A stretch of 64,000 bases of DNA, from assembly GCF_000740675.1 (NCBI RefSeq), contig NZ_JPXI01000034.1, forward strand, positions 1 through 64,000. The letters run 5' to 3'. Origin of the DNA: Massilia sp. BSC265. GTDB lineage: Bacteria; Pseudomonadota; Gammaproteobacteria; Burkholderiales; Burkholderiaceae_D. Within the stretch, counting starts at the first letter, position 1; each line of letters starts with the position of its first letter. Positions 1 through 8,939 of this stretch are shown here, piece by piece. A model generated the notes under the pieces. The model saw nothing but the letters and a program-made list of their open reading frames with translations. It made no database searches and was not told the DNA's origin. The translations under genes and the position numbers were made by a program.

Positions 1-723
1 CCGTCGGCCGCCATGCAGGGCGCCCCGGCAGGCCGTCCCGGCCCAGGCTCGGCGCCGCCATGGGAACAGCCGCAGGCCGCCCCGCAGCAACCGGTGCAGC
101 AGATGCAGCACCAAATGCAGCACCAAATGCAGCACCATATGCAGCAAGCTCAGGCGCGCATGCAGGCCGCACCGAGCGATGACGAGCCGCCTTCCTGGGT
201 CACCGAATTTTCCGACGACACGGCAGTCGCCGCCGAGGCGCCGGCCGCGGTCACGGCGCCGGCACCGGCGCAGATGCGCGCCCCGGCCGCGCCGCCGCAC
301 GCCTATGTCGTCACGCCGGTCCCGAGCATCGGCTGGGACGGCAACTGGCCGGCGCTGGCCGCCAGCCTGCCGCTGCGCGGCGTGGCCCAGCAGCTGGCCC
401 TGCAGACCGAACTGATCGAGTGTATCGCCCATGAGCAGGCCGCGACCTTCCGCCTGCGCGTGCCGGTCGACACGCTGCGCGCCAGCGGCAACAGCGAGAA
501 GCTGACCGCCGCGCTGCAGGAGCACTTCCCGCAGGTGCGCGTGAGCCTCGACACCGAGATCGGCCCGACCTGGTACACCGCCGCGGCCGAGGCCAAGGCC
601 GCGCGCGAGGAGCGCCAGCGCCAGGCCGAAGCCCTGGTCGCCGCCGACCCCTTCGTGCAGGCCATGGAACGCACCTTCGGCGCCTTCGTCGTGCCCGGCT
701 CGGTGAAGCCGGCCGCAGCTTGA
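1..723 (+). CDS. dnaX: DNA polymerase III subunit gamma/tau, C-terminal part (partial)
   Basis: The reading frame is open at base 1, so the gene starts before the window and only the last 240 codons are present. The visible part is a low-complexity Ala/Pro/Gln linker (a run of MQHQ-type repeats near codons 35-50) followed by a folded C-terminal region ending near GAFVVPGSVKP. In tau this C-terminal region binds the polymerase alpha subunit and links the clamp loader to the core enzyme. The ATPase domain lies outside the window. The identification rests on the tau-like C-terminus and on ybaB and recR following directly, which is the classical dnaX-ybaB-recR order. Confidence 0.85.
   Translation, partial: PSAAMQGAPAGRPGPGSAPPWEQPQAAPQQPVQQMQHQMQHQMQHHMQQAQARMQAAPSDDEPPSWVTEFSDDTAVAAEAPAAVTAPAPAQMRAPAAPPHAYVVTPVPSIGWDGNWPALAASLPLRGVAQQLALQTELIECIAHEQAATFRLRVPVDTLRASGNSEKLTAALQEHFPQVRVSLDTEIGPTWYTAAAEAKAAREERQRQAEALVAADPFVQAMERTFGAFVVPGSVKPAAA
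103..150 (+). repeat. 12-bp tandem repeat inside dnaX linker
   Basis: Four successive 12-bp units of the form ATGCAGCACCAA, the last two slightly diverged, encode repeated Met-Gln-His-Gln in the flexible linker of tau. The unit is a multiple of three, so copy-number change would keep the frame. Confidence 0.85.
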
Positions 724-773
724 GCACTCGAATCCATTGAATCACCCACTAGGCACTTTTGGAGAACCCTACC

Positions 774-1100
774 ATGATGAAAAACCAGCTCGCAGGCTTG
801 ATGAAACAGGCGCAGGCCATGCAGGACAACATGAAGAAGGCGCAGGAGCAGCTGGCTCAGATGGAAGTCGAGGGCCAGTCGGGCGCCGGCCTGGTCAAGG
901 TCGTGATGACCTGCAAGAACGACGTCAAGCGCGTCACCATCGATCCGTCGCTGCTCGGCGATGACCGCGACATGCTGGAAGACCTGGTCGCGGCCGCGTT
1001 CAACGACGCCGTGCGCAAGGCCGAAGCCACCGCCGCCGAGAAGATGAGCGGCCTGACCGCCGGCATGCCGCTGCCGCCGGGCTTCAAGATGCCGTTCTGA
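774..1100 (+). CDS. ybaB: YbaB/EbfC family nucleoid-associated protein
   Basis: This 108-aa protein starts [27 protein letters not shown] and continues with the family's [23 protein letters not shown] strand region and a C-terminal helix. YbaB/EbfC proteins are small DNA-binding dimers shaped like tweezers that associate with the nucleoid. The ATG at 774 is chosen because GGAG lies 9 bases upstream; a TTG at 759 in the same frame has no such support. It sits between dnaX and recR, as in most proteobacteria, and is probably cotranscribed with them. Confidence 0.95.
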   Translation: MMKNQLAGLMKQAQAMQDNMKKAQEQLAQMEVEGQSGAGLVKVVMTCKNDVKRVTIDPSLLGDDRDMLEDLVAAAFNDAVRKAEATAAEKMSGLTAGMPLPPGFKMPF

Positions 1101-1122
1101 TCCAAACTGAAAAAAGGCACAC

Positions 1123-1713
1123 ATGTCCAAGTCGCTCGACTTCCTGACCGAGGCGCTGCGGCGCCTGCCCGGCATCGGTCCGAAGTCGGCGCAACGCATG
1201 GCCTTCCACCTGCTGCAGCATGACCGCGAAGGCGCGGCCATGCTGTCGCGCGCGCTGTATCAGGCGGTGGACACGGTCCACCACTGCGCCAGTTGCAATA
1301 CCTTTGCCGATACCGAAGTGTGCGAGCTGTGTTCCGATGACACACGCGAGCGCGCGCTGCTGTGCATCGTCGAAACCCCTGCCGACCAGATGATGATCGA
1401 GCAGACCATGACCTACAAGGGCCTGTACTTCGTGCTGATGGGGCGGCTCTCGCCGCTGGACGGCATCGGCCCGCGCGACCTGCACCTCGATAAACTGGTC
1501 GGGCGCGCCACCGATGGCGTGGTCGATGAGGTGGTGCTCGCAACCAACTTCACCAACGAGGGCGAAGCCACCGCCCACTACATCAGCGAGATGCTGAAGG
1601 CGCGCGGGCTGAAGGTCAGCCGGCTGGCGCGCGGCGTACCCGTGGGCGGCGAGCTCGAGTATGTCGATGCGGGCACCATAGCGCGCGCCATGCTCGATCG
1701 CCGCAGCGCATAA
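1123..1713 (+). CDS. recR: Recombination mediator protein RecR
   Basis: RecR works with RecF and RecO to load RecA at single-strand gaps. The 196-aa length is normal. The N-terminal helix-hairpin-helix ([20 protein letters not shown]), the four-cysteine zinc finger (C55, C58, C67, C70) and the Toprim domain ([11 protein letters not shown], then LHLDKLVGR and [14 protein letters not shown]) are all present. An AAAAGG ribosome binding site precedes the ATG. It follows ybaB by 22 bp. Confidence 0.97.
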   Translation: MSKSLDFLTEALRRLPGIGPKSAQRMAFHLLQHDREGAAMLSRALYQAVDTVHHCASCNTFADTEVCELCSDDTRERALLCIVETPADQMMIEQTMTYKGLYFVLMGRLSPLDGIGPRDLHLDKLVGRATDGVVDEVVLATNFTNEGEATAHYISEMLKARGLKVSRLARGVPVGGELEYVDAGTIARAMLDRRSA

Positions 1714-1815
1714 TCCTTGTAAGGACGAACGGCGGCAGGTTCCGCGGATGCCTGTGCGCGCGCGCAAGCCTCGTTGGCGGACCGCTGCTATTTTGGTACT
1801 TTCAGCGGACCCCAC

Positions 1816-2946
1816 ATGCATCTCGTCGACATCACGATGTTCTACGCTGCCGAGGGAGGCGGCGTCAGCACCTATCTCAATGCCAAGTCGCGCTGGCTGG
1901 CGCGCTATGGCTGGGCACGGCATACCATTTTCAGCCCCAACGTCAGCGACAACGAAGCTCCCAGCCTGATGCGGGTGCCGGCGGTGGCGCTGCCGGGCAT
2001 CCACGGCTACCGCATGCCGGTCTCGGTGGCGGCGGCGGTCCGGCGCGTGCGCGCGGTCCGGCCCGACCTGATCGAGGCGGGCGATGCCGGCCATAGTGCT
2101 TGGGCGGCATTGCGCCTGCGCCAGCAGCTCGGCATCCCGGCGGTCGCCTTCTACCATTCCGACTTGCCGCGCCTCGTGCAGAACCGTTTTGGTGAGACCA
2201 TTTCCCACGGTACCTGCAAGTACCTCGCCCACCTGTACGGCGAGTTCGATACCGTGCTGGCGCCGAGCCGGCTGATGGTGCACCAGCTGGCCGACATGGG
2301 CGTGCCCCATGCCTTGCACCAGCCGCTCGGCATCGACAGCGAGATCTTTCATCCGTGCCGCCGCCGCGACAGCCTGCGTGCCGAGCTCGGGCTGCCGGAA
2401 GACACCCGCCTGCTGGTCTATGCCGGCCGCTTCACGGCGGACAAGAAGCTGGATGTCCTGGTCGAGGCTGTACGCAAGCTCGGCAAGCCCTACCACCTGC
2501 TGCTGGTCGGGGGCGGGGCTCAGCTAGCCCACAATGTGCAGCTGAGCTTCATGCCGTTCCAGCGTGACCAGTGCGCGCTGGCCAGCCTGCTGGCCAGCTG
2601 CGACGTGCTGGTGCATCCGGGCGACTGCGAAACCTTCGGCCTGATCGTGCTGGAGGCGATGGCCTGCGGCCTGCCGGTGGTGGGGACGAACGGGGGCGGG
2701 GTGGCCGAACTGGTGGACGAGCAGACCGGCATCCTGGCGCGTCCCAACGACGCCGACAGCCTGGCCGGCGCCATCGAGGCCATCTACGGGCGCGACCTGG
2801 TGCGCCTGAGCGCCAATGCGCGGCGCAAGGCGCACGAGCACTACGACTGGAGCCAGGTCTTCCCGCAGCTGATGCACCGCTACGGCAGCCTGCTCGCGGC
2901 CCGTCCTGACGCGTCGCGCACGCTGGAGCGTGTCTGTGTGGATTGA
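1816..2946 (+). CDS. GT4-family glycosyltransferase
   Basis: A 376-aa GT-B fold glycosyltransferase. The N-terminal half carries the acceptor-side Gly-rich loop (MFYAAEGGGVSTYLNAK). The C-terminal half has the donor-binding segments GRFTADKKLDVLVEA, HPGDCETFGLIVLEAM (the E-x7-E signature) and GLPVVGTNGGGVAELV. It should transfer a sugar from a nucleotide donor to a lipid or glycan; the substrates cannot be read from the sequence. The ATG at 1816 begins the conserved MHLVDITMF strand and is preferred over an upstream TTG at 1774. The 3' end overlaps the next gene by about 11 bp, so the two are probably translated together. Confidence 0.88.
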   Translation: MHLVDITMFYAAEGGGVSTYLNAKSRWLARYGWARHTIFSPNVSDNEAPSLMRVPAVALPGIHGYRMPVSVAAAVRRVRAVRPDLIEAGDAGHSAWAALRLRQQLGIPAVAFYHSDLPRLVQNRFGETISHGTCKYLAHLYGEFDTVLAPSRLMVHQLADMGVPHALHQPLGIDSEIFHPCRRRDSLRAELGLPEDTRLLVYAGRFTADKKLDVLVEAVRKLGKPYHLLLVGGGAQLAHNVQLSFMPFQRDQCALASLLASCDVLVHPGDCETFGLIVLEAMACGLPVVGTNGGGVAELVDEQTGILARPNDADSLAGAIEAIYGRDLVRLSANARRKAHEHYDWSQVFPQLMHRYGSLLAARPDASRTLERVCVD

Positions 2947-3856
2947 GCGTCAGGATACGCAGGCGGGCAGCGAAGCCGCCACGGAGCGGGTGGGCAGTGC
3001 GCGCGGCGGCCGGCAGGCCGGCACGCCGGGAAAGCCGGCCCTGTGCGTCTCGATCCACGATGTTGCCCCTGCCACCTGGGACGACTGCATGCGTCTCGCC
3101 CAGGCCCTGCGCGAGGTGGCGGAGCTGCCGCTGACCTGGCTGGTCGTCCCCCAATACCACCGCCCCGGTGGTGAGCCGGCGCGCATGGAAGCAGGGCTCG
3201 AGCGCGCCCTGGTGCAGGGCGACGAGCTCGCGCTGCACGGTTTTACCCATCTCGACACCGCACCGCGCGGCCCCGGCTTGAGCGAGCGATTCTGGCGCGG
3301 CAGGTATAGCCACGAAGGCGAGTTCGCGGCCCTGCCGGCCGACGAGGCGGCGCGGCGTATCCAGGGCGGACTCGACTGGTTCGCCGAGCGCGGCTGGCCG
3401 GTGCACGGCTTCGTGCCGCCGGCCTGGCTGATGGGCGAGGGGGCCTGGCAGGCGCTGCGCGCCTTCGATTTCGACTACACCACGACCTTCCTGCGTTTTC
3501 ACGTGCTCGGCGCCGGCGCCGGCGCCGGCGCGGGGACGCCGGGCAACGGCGGGACGGTGTGGTCACCCTCGCTGGTCTATGCGGCGCGCAACCGCACCGG
3601 TCGGCTGGCCTCCCCGCTGCTGGCGGACGCCCTGGCGCTGGCGCTGGCACGCCGTCCGCTTATCCGCTTGAGCCTGCACCCGCCCGACGTGCGCCATCCG
3701 CGGCTGCTGCGCCATGCGCAGGCCACGGTCGAGCGGCTGCTCGCAACGCACACGGCCATGACCAAGGCCGCGTTCGCGCACTTATTCGCCACCCATCATT
3801 ACCAGTACGGTCCCCAGTACCCACCGCGCCAGTGGCGTGCGCCCCAGCCGCCGTAG
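2936..3856 (+). CDS. DUF2334 polysaccharide deacetylase-like protein
   Basis: A protein of about 306 aa of the DUF2334 branch of the polysaccharide deacetylase (NodB-like) superfamily. The first metal-binding strand reads CVSIHDVAPATW, followed by HGFTHLDTA, GFVPPAWLM and a late LSLHPPDVRHPRL. These are the Asp and His positions expected for a metal-dependent deacetylase. The GTG at 2936 has GGAG about 7 bases upstream inside the end of the glycosyltransferase; a GTG at 2930 is also possible. The overlap with the glycosyltransferase suggests that they act on the same glycan or glycolipid. The 3' end overlaps the opposite-strand lipoprotein gene by 58 bp. Confidence 0.8.
   Translation: MWIERQDTQAGSEAATERVGSARGGRQAGTPGKPALCVSIHDVAPATWDDCMRLAQALREVAELPLTWLVVPQYHRPGGEPARMEAGLERALVQGDELALHGFTHLDTAPRGPGLSERFWRGRYSHEGEFAALPADEAARRIQGGLDWFAERGWPVHGFVPPAWLMGEGAWQALRAFDFDYTTTFLRFHVLGAGAGAGAGTPGNGGTVWSPSLVYAARNRTGRLASPLLADALALALARRPLIRLSLHPPDVRHPRLLRHAQATVERLLATHTAMTKAAFAHLFATHHYQYGPQYPPRQWRAPQPP
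3509..3532 (+). repeat. 6-bp GGCGCC microsatellite in DUF2334 gene
   Basis: Four in-frame copies of GGCGCC (the last ending CG) encode an Ala-Gly stretch. Slippage would add or remove two residues without a frameshift. Confidence 0.8.
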
Positions 3857-4080
3857 TACGAGGGGCCAACCTGGCGCAATTCCTCGCGCGTGCTGAGCTG
3901 CAGCACGCAGTGGCGCCACTGGTCGCTGTTCTGTGCATAGCCGAGGCGCGAGCACGCCGGACCGTAGATGGTCATCAGTTCGGCCATTTCCGACTGCATG
4001 CGCTCGGCGCGCTGCTGCGGCGTGGAGCAAGCAGCAAGCCCGAGGGTCATTGCCAGTACCGCATATTTTGCCATCTGCAT
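3799..4080 (-). CDS. Small putative lipoprotein
   Basis: The 93-aa protein begins MQMAKYAVLAMTLGLAAC, a lipoprotein signal with the lipidated Cys at position 18. The mature part is a short helix (QQRAERMQSEMAELMTIYG), two further cysteines, and a Gly/Trp/Tyr-rich tail ending WRGGYWGPYW. AAGGAG lies 6 bases upstream of the ATG. Function unknown. Its last 58 bp are the antisense of the end of the DUF2334 gene. The Trp/Tyr-rich tail falls in that overlap, so the two C-termini constrain each other. Confidence 0.8.
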   Translation of the reverse strand: MQMAKYAVLAMTLGLAACSTPQQRAERMQSEMAELMTIYGPACSRLGYAQNSDQWRHCVLQLSTREELRQVGPSYYGGWGARHWRGGYWGPYW

Positions 4081-4254
4081 GATCGACTCCTTCGCCCGCC
4101 GTCCTGGCGGTTTGGTTCCAGTATAGGACGCCACTTGGGGATGCGTCGTGCGTAAATCAATCGTTCGACACCTCACGTAGCGATAACAATTCCGGTTCGC
4201 CGGGAAGCCCCATTTTCTGGCAAGATACACCCCCAAAAAGAAGGGGGACACACA

Positions 4255-6654
4255 ATGCGCCAGCGCCGATGGAGGACCTGGACCCTGCGCGGGGTGGCCG
4301 GACTGGTGGCGCTCATCCTGCTGGCGCTTGCCGCCGGCTGGCTCTACCTGCGCGCCAGCCTGGCGCAGCTCGATGGCGAGCGAGCGGCGCCCGGCATGCA
4401 CGCCGTAGTGACCGTGGAGCGCGACGCCGCCGGCGTGCCCTTGATCAGCGGCACTAGCCGCGCCGACGTCGCGTATGCGACCGGCTTCGTCCATGCCCAG
4501 GAGCGCTATTTCCAGATGGACCTGCTGCGTCGCACCGCCGCCGGCGAACTGGCCGAGCTGTTCGGCCCGCGCGCGCTGCCGCTCGACCGCTCGCGCCGCC
4601 TGCACCGCTTCCGCGCCCGTGCGCAGCTGGCCCTGGCGCGCCTGCCTGTGGGCGAGCGCGCGCTGCTGGAGCGCTATGTGGCCGGTGTCAACGACGGCCT
4701 GCAGGCGCTGCGCGCCAAGCCTTTCGAATACGCGTTGACCGGTGCCGAGGCCCGTCCATGGAGCGCCGCCGATTCGCTGCTGGTCATCTGGGCGATGTAC
4801 ATCGACCTGCAGGGCAACCAGGAGCCGCGCGAGCTGGCGCGCGGCTGGCTGCGCGCCAACAGCGATCCGGCGCAGCTGGCCTTCCTGCTGCCCGAAGCGA
4901 GCAGCTGGGATGCGACGCTCGACGCCGGCGCAGGCGTGGCGCCGCCGGCCCAGGCGCCGCTGCCGCCGCAGGCTCCGGCCTGGTGGGGCGCGGCTCCTGA
5001 GCAGCCCGTCCAGCTGGCGGGCACCGGCCTCGACGCTTCGGTCGGCAGCAACAACTATGCGGTGGCCGGTAGCCGCAGCACCAGCGGCGCGGCCATCGTC
5101 GCCGACGACATGCACCTCGGCCTGCAACTGCCGAACATCTGGTACCGCCTGGCGCTGCGTTTCCCCGACCCGAAGGGGGGGCAGCGCAGGATCGCCGGCG
5201 TCAGCCTGCCCGGTGCGCCGCCGACCATCATCGTCGGCAGCAACGGACAGGTGGCCTGGGCCTTCACCAACAGCTATGCCGACCTGGTCGACCTGGTGCC
5301 CGTGGACCTGGATGCTGCGCGCCCGGGACAGGTGCGCCTGCCGGCCGGCTGGGAAACCCCGGCGAGCCACGTGGAGCTGATCGCCGTGAAGGGCGCGCAG
5401 GCCGAGCGCTTCGTCGTACGCGAGACCTCGCTGGGACCGATCAGGGAAGCCGGCGGCCGCCAGTATGCGGTGCGCTGGATCGCGCATGATCCGGCCGCGA
5501 TCAACCTCAACCACCTGAAGCTGGAGACGGCGGGCAGTGTGGACGAGGCGCTGGCGATCGCCGCCATCGACGGCATCCCGGCCCAGAATTTCGTCGCCGG
5601 CGATGCGGCCGGCAACATCGGCTGGACCATCGCCGGCCTGCTGCCGCAGCGCACGACGCCGGTGCTGGCGACGACCTTCCCGCTGGAAGACGGGGTGCCC
5701 ACCTGGAGCGCGCGGCTGGCGCCGGAGCGTTATCCGCGTGTGGTGAATCCGGCCGACGGCCAGATCACCACCGCCAACAGCCGCCAGCTGATGGGCGAGG
5801 GCGCCGCCCTGATCGGCGATGGCGGTTTCGACATCGGCGCGCGCAACCGCCAGCTGGCGGACAGCCTGCGCGCGCTCGGGCCGAAGCTCGACGTGGGCCA
5901 GGCCTGGGGCGCGGCGCTCGACGACCGCGCGATCTTCATCGGGCGCTGGCGCGAGCGCGCGCTCAGGGCGCTCGACCCGCAGGCACTCGATGGCCAGCCG
6001 CAGCGGGCCGAATTCCGCCGCCTGCTCGAGACCAGCTGGGACGGCCATGCCAGCGTCGGATCGGTGGGCTACCGCCTGGCGCGCAACACCATGTGGGCAT
6101 TCCACGAATTGCTGTTCGGCCGCGCCAACAAGGCAATGGAGGCGCTCGCTCCGAAGGCCACGATCGGCAGCGCCACTACCCGCTGGCCGGACGTGGTCGC
6201 GCGCCTGCTCGACACCCGGCCGGTCGGCTGGCTGCCGCCGGGGTATCGCGACTGGCGCGCGGTGGAGCTGGCCGCCGTCGACCGCGTGATCCAGGACCTG
6301 ACGAAGGATGGACAAGCGCTGGCGCAGGCCACTTGGGGGCAACGCAACCTTGCTTCGATCGCGCATCCGATCAGTATGGCGGTGCCGGCCCTGGCGCCGC
6401 TGCTGGGAGCACCGGCCGACCAGCTGCCCGGCGACTCCAACATGCCGCGCGTGGCGGGCCCGAAGTTCGGGCAGTCGGAGCGCCTGACGGTGTCGCCGGG
6501 GCGCGAAGAGGAGGGCTTGTACAACATGCCGGGCGGGCAGAGTGGCCACCCGCTGTCGCCGTTCTTCCTGGCCGGACATGCGGAGTGGGTGGAGGCCAGG
6601 CCGGTGCCGCTGTTGCCGGGCCCGGTGAAGCACACGCTACGGTTCGTGCCGTAA
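4255..6654 (+). CDS. Penicillin acylase family protein (Ntn hydrolase)
   Basis: A 799-aa precursor of the penicillin/acyl-homoserine-lactone acylase family. It has an N-terminal membrane anchor or signal segment (residues 11-31), an alpha-chain region with AYATGFVHAQERYFQMDLLRR, a linker, and the beta-chain start GSNNYAVAG, in which Ser265 is the predicted autocatalytic nucleophile. Family members cleave themselves into alpha and beta chains in the periplasm and hydrolyse amides such as beta-lactam side chains or N-acyl homoserine lactones. Which substrate applies here cannot be told. A GGGGGA ribosome binding site precedes the ATG. It appears to be monocistronic and is followed by a REP-like palindromic element. 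Confidence 0.9.
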   Translation: MRQRRWRTWTLRGVAGLVALILLALAAGWLYLRASLAQLDGERAAPGMHAVVTVERDAAGVPLISGTSRADVAYATGFVHAQERYFQMDLLRRTAAGELAELFGPRALPLDRSRRLHRFRARAQLALARLPVGERALLERYVAGVNDGLQALRAKPFEYALTGAEARPWSAADSLLVIWAMYIDLQGNQEPRELARGWLRANSDPAQLAFLLPEASSWDATLDAGAGVAPPAQAPLPPQAPAWWGAAPEQPVQLAGTGLDASVGSNNYAVAGSRSTSGAAIVADDMHLGLQLPNIWYRLALRFPDPKGGQRRIAGVSLPGAPPTIIVGSNGQVAWAFTNSYADLVDLVPVDLDAARPGQVRLPAGWETPASHVELIAVKGAQAERFVVRETSLGPIREAGGRQYAVRWIAHDPAAINLNHLKLETAGSVDEALAIAAIDGIPAQNFVAGDAAGNIGWTIAGLLPQRTTPVLATTFPLEDGVPTWSARLAPERYPRVVNPADGQITTANSRQLMGEGAALIGDGGFDIGARNRQLADSLRALGPKLDVGQAWGAALDDRAIFIGRWRERALRALDPQALDGQPQRAEFRRLLETSWDGHASVGSVGYRLARNTMWAFHELLFGRANKAMEALAPKATIGSATTRWPDVVARLLDTRPVGWLPPGYRDWRAVELAAVDRVIQDLTKDGQALAQATWGQRNLASIAHPISMAVPALAPLLGAPADQLPGDSNMPRVAGPKFGQSERLTVSPGREEEGLYNMPGGQSGHPLSPFFLAGHAEWVEARPVPLLPGPVKHTLRFVP

Positions 6655-6663
6655 TCAGAGGTC

Positions 6664-6770
6664 GTAGGGGGGACGGCTTCGCCGTCCGCGCGTCGAAACA
6701 GTATTTGAAAAGACGATACGTTATTTCATCGTATTGTTGAACGCGCGCTCGGCAGCGCCGACCACTCTAC
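6664..6770. repeat. REP/BIME-like composite palindrome
   Basis: The element begins GTAGGGGGGACGGC-TTC-GCCGTCC and ends GGC-AGC-GCCGACCACTCTAC, two hairpins in opposite orientation around an AT-rich centre that contains a further ACGATACG/CATCGTAT pairing. Its size (107 bp) and ends match elements at 46517-46626 and 51095-51203. Its right end contains the TAG stop codon of the GGDEF-EAL gene on the minus strand. Confidence 0.75.
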
Positions 6771-8938
6771 TTCGCGGGCAGTAACAGGGGCGCCTGTAGC
6801 ATTCCCGTAATATCCTCAGCGCTCGACGGATGGCCCAGGTAGTATCCCTGCACCATGTCGCAGCCATACTGCTCGAGCAGCAGCAACTGTTCCCCGGTCT
6901 CGACCCCCTCGGCCACCACCACCATTTTCAATCCGTGCGCCATCGCGATGATGGCGCGCGTGATGGCCGCGTTCTCCGAATCCTGCGGCAGGCCGTTGAT
7001 GAAGCTGCGGTCGATCTTCAGCGCGCGCACGTCGAAACGTTTTAGATAGTTCATCGACGAGTAGCCGGTGCCGAAGTCGTCGATCGACAGGTACACGCCG
7101 ATGCCGCGCAGCTGTTCCAGCGTGATCAGGGTCGCGCGCGCGTCGTCCATCAGCGTGCCTTCGGTCAGTTCCAGCTCCAGCAGACGCGGTTCCAGTCCGG
7201 CATCCAGCAGGGCCGAGTGCACCGTTTGCGACAGGTTCTCGTCCTTGAACTGCTTGGCCGACAGGTTGACCGCCATGCGCACCATGCGCTGGGCGTGACG
7301 CTGCCAGGTGCGCGCCTGGCGGCAGGCGGTGCGCAGCACCCACTCGCCAATCGGCACGATCAGGCCGGTTTCCTCGGCCAACGGGATGAACTCGGTCGGC
7401 GGTACCAGCCCGCGCTCCGGATGGCGCCAGCGCACCAACGCCTCGACCCCGACGATCTCGGAGGTGCGCACGTCGCGCTGCGGCTGGTAGACCAGGTAGA
7501 GCTCGTCGTTCTGCAGCGCTCTGCGCAGCCCGACCTCGAGCTTTACGTGGCTCATGATCTGCATCGTCAGCGAGGAGCTGTACAGCTTCGCATTGTTCTT
7601 GCCGCAGTTCTTGGCATGGTACATCGCGGTGTCGGCGAACTTGAGCAGCGAGCCGCAATCGTCGCCGTCTTCCGGGAATAGCGAGATACCGATGCTGGCG
7701 GTGACGAAGATCTCGTTGCCCTCGATGAGGAAGGGTCGCCGCATCGCTTCCTTCACGCGGTGCGCCACGTTCAGCGCGTGCTCGACCCGTTCGAGGTCCG
7801 GGATCAGGATGGTGAACTCGTCGCCGCCCAGGCGGGCCAGGTTGGTGGTGTGGTCGGCATGGGTGTTGGCGGCACTGTCCCCGCGCGACACCAGGTCGCT
7901 CGGCCGGGTGGTCTCGCGCAGGCGCTCGGACACCATCTTGAGCAGCTGGTCGCCGGCATTGTGCCCCAGGGTGTCGTTGATGCGCTTGAAGGCATCGAGG
8001 TCCATGAACAGCACGGCAAACTTCTTGTTGCCGATCTTCGAGCGCTGCAGCTCGCGTTCCAGCGTCTCCAGGAAGGCCTGGCGGTTCGGAATCCCGGTCA
8101 GGCTGTCGCAATAGGCGAGGCGCCGGATCTGCTCTTCGGCGCGCTTGCGCTCGCTGATGTCGCGCACCAGGCCGAGCACCTGCGAGTCGCTGGTGGCGAC
8201 CAGCCGCGCTTCGAAGTGCTGTGTCTCGCCGCAGTGTTCGAGCTCGTACTCGACCGAGCGGACCTGCTGGGTGGCCAGCACGCTGCGCATCTGTTCCAGC
8301 ATGCGCCCGGCGATCTCGGGCGGCAGCACGTCGGTGATGTGCTTGCCGATGCAGGGCTGCGAGTGGGCCTGGGGTGCGGTCTGCCTGCGGTTCGCCCGGC
8401 CGCGTCCGGGCCGCTCGTGACCCGGCTCGTAGTCGAGGTAGAAGCCGTCGCGGTCGAGGCGGAAGAAGGTGTCCGGAATGGCGGCCAGCACGGCGCGGTT
8501 CTGGGCGTCGGCGATGCGCAGGCGGGCGATGGCGTCGCTGGCGCGCAGGACGTAGAGCACGCGGTGTCCGAGGATCGGCCAGTTGATCGGCTTGGAGACG
8601 AAGTCGGTGGCGCCGGCCTCGTAGGCGCGCGTGACCGCCTCCAGGTCGTCGCCGCCCGTCACCATCACGATCGGCACACTGGTGCCGTCGGCAGACTTGG
8701 AAAATTCGGCGGCGCGGATCGCTTCGCAGGCCGCGAAGCCATCCATGCGCGGCATCTCGACGTCCATCAGGATCAGGTCGGGCGAGCGCGAACGCGCCAG
8801 CTCGACTGCTGCCGCGCCGTCCGGCGCCTCGATCGCGTCCAGCCCGACCTGGGCCAGCATCTCGAGCATCAGCATGCGCATGACCGGGTCGTCGTCGGCG
8901 ACGAGGACCGTTCCGCGCTTCGGTGGAGAGGAAGGCAT
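6767..8938 (-). CDS. Response regulator with PAS, GGDEF and EAL domains
   Basis: A 723-aa c-di-GMP signalling protein. Domains in order: receiver (residues 8-130, phospho-acceptor Asp59 in LILMDVEMP), PAS (about 150-265, with a short Arg/Pro-rich insertion), GGDEF (about 275-450, intact LGGDEF) and EAL (about 465-715, with [16 protein letters not shown] and DDFGTGYSS). The catalytic motifs look intact, so it could make and/or hydrolyse c-di-GMP under control of phosphorylation. The ATG at 8938 is one base after the kinase stop codon, so it is the second gene of an operon with that kinase, which is probably its phosphodonor. The stop codon lies within a palindromic repeat. Confidence 0.92.
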   Translation of the reverse strand: MPSSPPKRGTVLVADDDPVMRMLMLEMLAQVGLDAIEAPDGAAAVELARSRSPDLILMDVEMPRMDGFAACEAIRAAEFSKSADGTSVPIVMVTGGDDLEAVTRAYEAGATDFVSKPINWPILGHRVLYVLRASDAIARLRIADAQNRAVLAAIPDTFFRLDRDGFYLDYEPGHERPGRGRANRRQTAPQAHSQPCIGKHITDVLPPEIAGRMLEQMRSVLATQQVRSVEYELEHCGETQHFEARLVATSDSQVLGLVRDISERKRAEEQIRRLAYCDSLTGIPNRQAFLETLERELQRSKIGNKKFAVLFMDLDAFKRINDTLGHNAGDQLLKMVSERLRETTRPSDLVSRGDSAANTHADHTTNLARLGGDEFTILIPDLERVEHALNVAHRVKEAMRRPFLIEGNEIFVTASIGISLFPEDGDDCGSLLKFADTAMYHAKNCGKNNAKLYSSSLTMQIMSHVKLEVGLRRALQNDELYLVYQPQRDVRTSEIVGVEALVRWRHPERGLVPPTEFIPLAEETGLIVPIGEWVLRTACRQARTWQRHAQRMVRMAVNLSAKQFKDENLSQTVHSALLDAGLEPRLLELELTEGTLMDDARATLITLEQLRGIGVYLSIDDFGTGYSSMNYLKRFDVRALKIDRSFINGLPQDSENAAITRAIIAMAHGLKMVVVAEGVETGEQLLLLEQYGCDMVQGYYLGHPSSAEDITGMLQAPLLLPAK

Positions 8939-8939
8939 T

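Noticed and set aside
3799-6633. A 944-codon minus-strand frame running antisense through the penicillin acylase gene
   Set aside because: It is an effect of GC-rich codon use in the real gene. Only its last 93 codons, with a lipoprotein signal and a ribosome binding site, form a genuine gene.
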